From assembly GCA_965659845.1 (NCBI GenBank), contig CBFHXS010000002.1, positions 1 to 64,000 on the forward strand: 64,000 nucleotides of DNA, in the 5' to 3' direction. This document shows, piece by piece, positions 60,220-64,000 of the stretch. A model generated the notes under the pieces. That model saw nothing but the letters and a program-made list of their open reading frames with translations, had not been told where the DNA came from and ran no database searches. This stretch comes from Brumimicrobium sp965659845. GTDB taxonomy: Bacteria; Bacteroidota; Bacteroidia; Flavobacteriales_D; Crocinitomicaceae. A program made the translations under genes and the position numbers. The stretch's first letter is position 1. The number at the start of each line of letters is the position of its first letter.

Positions 60220-61641
60220 CTAGAAATAGTAATTCAACATAAGATTGAAGTGAAGCATATTTACCTTTTGAAAAACGAAATTAGGGTTGTCGTACGTATT
60301 TCCTTCTGCTATTTTAGAAACGACCAAAAGATGTGACTCCAGACCATTTAACCACTTCTTATGCTTGTATTTTAAGTCAACGTTTACTTGAAAATAAGAT
60401 GGTATAGCATATTTGTTAAGTTCTCTCTGTGTTAAGATGTCTGGCAATTGATAATAACCAGCACCTAAAGAAGCGAAAAATGGACTTTTCTTTGGATTAT
60501 ATTTCACTCGAGTACTAAACGCATGCACGTCACCAAACCCTTCGTTTCTCTCGCGCGGAAGAAAAGTGAAAAAAGGATCTCTACCCCATTCCCTTGGGAA
60601 TAAAAACTTACCGTGTTTCGTTATGCGATTATAATTTAGAGCAAAAGTCCATGATTTTTTTTGAACTCCAACCATTCCACCGAAAGTCATTGACTTTGCA
60701 CCTCGTTCCGTATAGGATAAATCTGGATCACTGTTCCCACCATCGTTAATTGCATCTTGTCGCATAAACTGACCGCCATATAGGAATGAGAACTTTTCTT
60801 TAACCGATGCTTTTCCTTTAACTTGAAGGAAAGCTGAGTTAATAATGTTATCAAGATAATAATCCCATAATTGTATATCTAACCCTTTTACAGGTTTGTA
60901 GTTTACTGAAAATACACCCAACCCACTGGACTGCAAATTACCTTTGTAATCTGCTGGAGACCCGCTTGTATTTCGACCCTGTGGGTAAAGTCCCATGGAT
61001 TCATCAATTCGATACCATTTACTAGTACTTCGAGGAAATATACGATATAGCCAACCTCCTTCAAATTTCCACTTTTTTGTTGGTGCATAACCGTACCATA
61101 ATCCTTCAACTGTTGTTGGACGCATACGCCCATCCTGAAGGTTTAAAAGAGGCGTATGTAGAAACTGTCTACCAAAAATTAATTGCCCCTTCTTAAAATT
61201 ATACTTTAGGTAGAGTTCTTCATTTTGCGCTATATTTTTCGTTTGTCCCGGATTATCCACATCGAATAACCCCAATTCGTACCTACTGATTTTATTGGTG
61301 ATCGGATCAGGAATACTTAAGTCTGATGATGCGATGTCAAACATAGCAAAACCACTTACTGCGACTTGAAAGCCATGAAATAAACCGGTTTCATAACGTA
61401 GACCCGTACCTATAGCGTTCGCATAATAGTCCGATAAACTACCATCATTTACAGAAAGAGAAGAATAATATCGCACACGCCCATCTATATCACCATTCTT
61501 GAATGCATATAATAAGGATGTAGTATCAGTTGTCGTTTTAGAATCTCCTTTCCAAAGAAATGGTTTTTTTAAAGGACCTTCTTGAGAAAAGGTATGAAAT
61601 GAAATAAAGGCAAGAATTATTAAAGAAGTTATATATCTCAT
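60220..61641 (-). CDS. OprD-like outer-membrane porin
   Basis: 473 residues from the MRYITS methionine (61641), two bases beyond the upstream stop; an ATG at 61659 overlaps it. Signal peptide to TFSQ. Family features: FKNGDIDGRVRYYSS (OprD-type N-terminal strand), ANAIGTGLRYETG, GQLIFGRQFLHTPLLNLQDGRM and a C-terminal aromatic strand (LMLNYYF). OprD-type porins pass small organic or cationic solutes. It directly follows the tsdA-like cytochrome, so its substrate may belong to the same pathway. Confidence 0.82.
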   Translation of the reverse strand: MRYITSLIILAFISFHTFSQEGPLKKPFLWKGDSKTTTDTTSLLYAFKNGDIDGRVRYYSSLSVNDGSLSDYYANAIGTGLRYETGLFHGFQVAVSGFAMFDIASSDLSIPDPITNKISRYELGLFDVDNPGQTKNIAQNEELYLKYNFKKGQLIFGRQFLHTPLLNLQDGRMRPTTVEGLWYGYAPTKKWKFEGGWLYRIFPRSTSKWYRIDESMGLYPQGRNTSGSPADYKGNLQSSGLGVFSVNYKPVKGLDIQLWDYYLDNIINSAFLQVKGKASVKEKFSFLYGGQFMRQDAINDGGNSDPDLSYTERGAKSMTFGGMVGVQKKSWTFALNYNRITKHGKFLFPREWGRDPFFTFLPRERNEGFGDVHAFSTRVKYNPKKSPFFASLGAGYYQLPDILTQRELNKYAIPSYFQVNVDLKYKHKKWLNGLESHLLVVSKIAEGNTYDNPNFVFQKVNMLHFNLMLNYYF

Positions 61642-61642
61642 A

Positions 61643-62692
61643 TTATTTATTTCTGGCATTTAGAATTTCTTTAAACGGACCATATTTATGCTGTTGTTCT
61701 GAAAAGTCATCCGCATAAGGTCCGAACTGATGATCAATAGGTTTTTTAGTTAAATCTGGCCAATCATTTGGAGTTTCCAAGTGAGGTCTAGATTGAGATA
61801 AAATATATGCCGAGACATCCCATGTCTCAGCATCTGAAAGATTCGGAGCATTATGTTGGACCCCAAAAGGCATATTGTATTTAACGTATCGTGCCATTTT
61901 TGTAATTCGAGAAAGCCCTGCTCCATCATTAAAGCTATGTTCTCCCCATAATGGTGGGTAAAGATACTCTACTTTATCTAAATTAAGTGCACCTTGACCG
62001 TCAGGCATATGGCATGAAGCACATTTATTATCATATACTATTTTTCCTTTTTCGGGATCTGCCGGTCTATCCAGATAAGCTACATCCTTAAGCCCTGATC
62101 CTTCTGCTTTTTCGCCTTTGGGAACATTCGAGCCGATGTATTGAATATATGCTACCATAGCTTTCATCTCTTCGCTATCCGCATCCAACGCCTCTCCATT
62201 CATACTCCTTTCAAAACATCCATTTATACGCTCTGGAATACTAACCTCTGTTCCACTTCTTGGTCTGAACTTTGGGTATAGTGAAGCGACCGATCCATAA
62301 TTATTACCAAACGTTTTAGTACCTCCCTGCAAATGACAATTTTGACAATTTAAGCCATTCGTTATCTTCTTTATTGATCCATTTGGACCAAAATACTTGG
62401 CTGTATGCACTATTAAATCTTTACCGTACATTATCTGCTCTCTGTACACAGAATCACGAATAAAGTCTGTATTGTAAGCACTCCAATATGGATTAGAATT
62501 CTCTGTTGCTTTTGGCTTTTGATAAGGCGTCACCTCTCTATTCGTAGTCAATTGTGACAAGCTATCAGAAATTGCATCTTTATTAATTATCAAAACAGGT
62601 ATAATAATAAGTGCTAAGAAGAGAATAAAGGTCAAACGATTAAGTCGTGTTGTAGCATGCAATAATTCATCGCGATCATAAGATTCTTTCAT
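61643..62692 (-). CDS. tsdA: TsdA-like dihaem c-type cytochrome (thiosulfate dehydrogenase family)
   Basis: 349 residues from MKESYDRD at 62692; a -7 element at 62720-62713 gives a 14-nt leader and rules out the Met at 62728. One N-terminal TM anchor (about 20-37). Two haem motifs: CQNCH (116-120) and CASCH (224-228). The Cys159 in NGCFERSMNGEALD matches the cysteine that ligates haem 1 iron in Allochromatium TsdA. Thus it may oxidise thiosulfate to tetrathionate or reduce tetrathionate. It is periplasmic, membrane-anchored, and is followed at once by an OprD-like porin. Confidence 0.85.
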   Translation of the reverse strand: MKESYDRDELLHATTRLNRLTFILFLALIIIPVLIINKDAISDSLSQLTTNREVTPYQKPKATENSNPYWSAYNTDFIRDSVYREQIMYGKDLIVHTAKYFGPNGSIKKITNGLNCQNCHLQGGTKTFGNNYGSVASLYPKFRPRSGTEVSIPERINGCFERSMNGEALDADSEEMKAMVAYIQYIGSNVPKGEKAEGSGLKDVAYLDRPADPEKGKIVYDNKCASCHMPDGQGALNLDKVEYLYPPLWGEHSFNDGAGLSRITKMARYVKYNMPFGVQHNAPNLSDAETWDVSAYILSQSRPHLETPNDWPDLTKKPIDHQFGPYADDFSEQQHKYGPFKEILNARNK

Positions 62693-62712
62693 TTTCCTTC
62701 GTTTTACTGAAG

Positions 62713-62759
62713 CAAAGATACGCGTCAACTAGCGCTGATTTAGTAACAATTGTAACAAA
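62713..62759 (-). promoter_or_regulatory. tsdA promoter with CRP/FNR-type dyad near -42
   Basis: TATCTTTG (62720-62713, minus strand) matches TAnnTTTG exactly. Upstream, 62740-62759 is a dyad around ACAATTGT, with TT and GT/AC pairs continuing symmetrically outwards and two mismatched positions on each side. Its centre (62749.5) lies about 42 bp before the predicted transcription start near 62707, the class II activator position. A CRP/FNR-family regulator is inferred. Confidence 0.5.
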
Positions 62760-62823
62760 TGGATCGAGGTTGTTTCCTATCAAAGCCTATATTGAAGCAA
62801 CTTTATAAGGTATAAGAATCTAC

Positions 62824-63111
62824 TTATTTCATAAGGATCGCCTCACTTTCATCCTCAGCAACCAACCAATGCTTAACATTAGTTTCTATTTCTACGAAAT
62901 CTCCCGAATTCAAGCTTACTTTAGTCGCTCTTTCGTCTTCATAGATGATTGATCCTTTTACACATAGCAATAAAGCAGGTACTTTGGTTGTATGCTCTTT
63001 CAGCTCTCCATCTTTTTTTAAGTGAATAGCAACGACTTTACCCTCTACACTATTGAACAACTGTTTTGCTGAGAGTGATTTTTCAGAATTATGAAATGTT
63101 TTAAGATTCAT
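62824..63111 (-). CDS. Small cupin-domain protein
   Basis: 95 residues from MNLKTFH at 63111, one base after the upstream stop. Cupin motif 1 region reads KKDGELKEHTTKVPALLLCVKGSIIYED and motif 2 reads LNSGDFVEIETNVKHWLVAEDES. One His in each motif (EHT, KHW) may bind metal, but the canonical second His is missing. It could be a sensor or small-molecule binding protein. It is the third gene of a TetR-lipoprotein-cupin operon. Confidence 0.78.
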   Translation of the reverse strand: MNLKTFHNSEKSLSAKQLFNSVEGKVVAIHLKKDGELKEHTTKVPALLLCVKGSIIYEDERATKVSLNSGDFVEIETNVKHWLVAEDESEAILMK

Positions 63112-63112
63112 G

Positions 63113-63559
63113 TTATTCAAAGAATTTATGAAATGTTGCAAATGATTTATTGAGCTGATTATAGATTCTACTTCCCTCCTCTTTATTACTCGATTTACCA
63201 AGTTCTTTAATCAATTCTATGTGAGGGTGCAACCATTTGTGTAATTCATCATGTGATTCCCCATCCATGGTGCAACTCTGAATAAGATTATTGGTGTGCT
63301 TCATCATCTCTTCAGAAAGCATTTGATAATCTTCCTCCTTGAAGTTCTTAAATACTAACTCACTCTTTTCAATATGCGGTAACATTTCTTCATTCACTTT
63401 CCATTTATTACCATCGTTCAAAAGAATGGGCGCTTCGTGTTTCATTGTTTGATGAGCATTCGTTGATTCGCTTTCATTATGGGAGTTCTTCTCATCACTC
63501 GTACAATTTGAAAATAGCAAGCTCAGTAAGGCCGTCAATACTATTAATTCTCTCTTCAT
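63113..63559 (-). CDS. His/Met-rich lipoprotein, unknown function
   Basis: 148 residues with lipobox LFSNC (Cys19), then a Ser/His/Asn-rich linker (NSHNESESTNAHQTMKHE) and a helical domain with many His and Met (EEMLPHIEKSE, LSEEMMKHTNN, GESHDELHKWLHPHIELIK). Such helical His-rich lipoproteins are found in Bacteroidota near metal or stress genes; I recognise no specific family. It overlaps the TetR gene by four bases (ATGA), so it is co-translated with its regulator. Confidence 0.72.
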   Translation of the reverse strand: MKRELIVLTALLSLLFSNCTSDEKNSHNESESTNAHQTMKHEAPILLNDGNKWKVNEEMLPHIEKSELVFKNFKEEDYQMLSEEMMKHTNNLIQSCTMDGESHDELHKWLHPHIELIKELGKSSNKEEGSRIYNQLNKSFATFHKFFE

Positions 63560-64000
63560 GATTTCTTAGTTATTAGTTTTAATAAAGACTGGATTGTGGT
63601 GTTTCCACGTATTGTTATATCGTACTCGAAACCTGAACGTCTCCAGTTAAACATTTGTAATCGGACAGCCCCCATTACGATATGCATCACTTCTTGGGTT
63701 GAAATATCACTTGTGAACACCTTTTTTTGCTTACCAGCAGTTATAATTGGCATCAAAAACTTCTTTTTAGTTTCCATAACCTGATGAATCCCTTCTCTGA
63801 TGCGTTCACTTTTATCAAATAAACCATCACTAAAAACGGCGATAACAAAATGATTTCTTTCCTTAAAGAAGTCGAATTGGCTCCTAAATAAAAGCTCTAA
63901 GTTATACGCCGGATCATCTTCCAAAAAATCCAATTGAGAAAAACGCTCCTCCATAGATTCTGATAAATAATGGAGCATCGAAACGATAATATCTTCTTTA
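63556..64000 (-). CDS. TetR-family regulator, 5' end outside window
   Basis: The frame is open to the window edge; the Met at 63978 is not the start, as the residues before it (KEDIIVS) continue the domain. What is visible is the C-terminal ligand-binding/dimerisation part of a TetR/AcrR regulator (SQFDFFKERNHFVIAVFSD, VFTSDISTQEVMHIVMGAVRLQMFNWRRSGF). The helix-turn-helix lies upstream of the window. It overlaps the lipoprotein gene by four bases and probably controls that operon and the cupin. Confidence 0.75.
   Translation of the reverse strand, partial: KEDIIVSMLHYLSESMEERFSQLDFLEDDPAYNLELLFRSQFDFFKERNHFVIAVFSDGLFDKSERIREGIHQVMETKKKFLMPIITAGKQKKVFTSDISTQEVMHIVMGAVRLQMFNWRRSGFEYDITIRGNTTIQSLLKLITKKS

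Noticed and set aside
1..64000. Search for tRNA, rRNA, CRISPR, IS elements and integrase sites
   Set aside because: None was seen by eye on either strand; a covariance-model scan was not possible, so small RNAs could be missed.

Overview
The window looks like one contiguous piece of a Bacteroidota chromosome, most likely a marine or aquatic Flavobacteriales-type bacterium. I judge this from the low GC content, many secreted proteins ending in type IX secretion (T9SS) sorting domains of both kinds, SprB/PKD/SBBP repeat adhesins, a SusC-type TonB receptor, DUF5686 and Wzi/RemB-like barrels, and promoters fitting the Bacteroidota pattern (-33 TTG or TTTG, -7 TAnnTTTG). Species cannot be named from the sequence. 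No rRNA, tRNA, CRISPR array, transposase or phage gene was seen. The assembly contains one run of 99 N (35845-35943) inside an Omp85-type gene.

Layout. 1-2.2 kb: two tandem OmpA-like paralogues, the first cut by the window edge. 2.3-5.2 kb: a divergent metal-homeostasis unit (Fur/Zur-type regulator against a TonB receptor plus a Cys/His-rich lipoprotein) around a 38-bp control region. 5.2-9.9 kb: a T9SS-exported esterase, a sodium/solute symporter and a PLP decarboxylase, divergent from a cysteine dioxygenase; the last two together predict cysteine to cysteine sulfinate to hypotaurine. 9.9-19.6 kb: AlkD-like repair protein, a secreted peptidylarginine-deiminase-like enzyme, a giant PKD adhesin and a giant SBBP protein, plus a relic of a T9SS sorting domain. 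19.7-20.0 kb: a 54-codon gene with its own terminator encoding a double-glycine leader peptide. 20.1-26.3 kb: leuS (with an in-frame GC-rich palindromic insert), thioredoxin-fold proteins and an RhlE-type helicase. 26.3-36.1 kb: SprB-repeat T9SS protein, sensor/SpoIIE phosphatase, lipoprotein and Omp85 protein. 36.2-47.8 kb: small lipoprotein, SCO1 protein, membrane proteins, prfB, gcvH, VanZ-like, TonB, deoC, cysQ, two Wzi/RemB-like barrels and an ABC exporter. 47.8-60.1 kb: OmpA lipoprotein, GNAT, duplicated-domain lipoprotein, cyclophilin-FKBP fusion, DUF5686 barrel, radical SAM-SPASM protein, VF530 protein, barrel, cupredoxin-like T9SS protein, CtlX-type hydrolase, VIT1 transporter. 60.2-64 kb: TetR regulator, lipoprotein and cupin, then a TsdA-like dihaem cytochrome with an OprD-like porin behind a candidate CRP/FNR-type operator.

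Working together: much of the window builds or decorates the cell envelope. The most coherent metabolic story is the cysteine dioxygenase/decarboxylase pair. The best candidates for something undescribed are the solitary double-glycine peptide gene, the leuS-embedded repeat and the Zur-like divergon with a Cys/His-rich lipoprotein.
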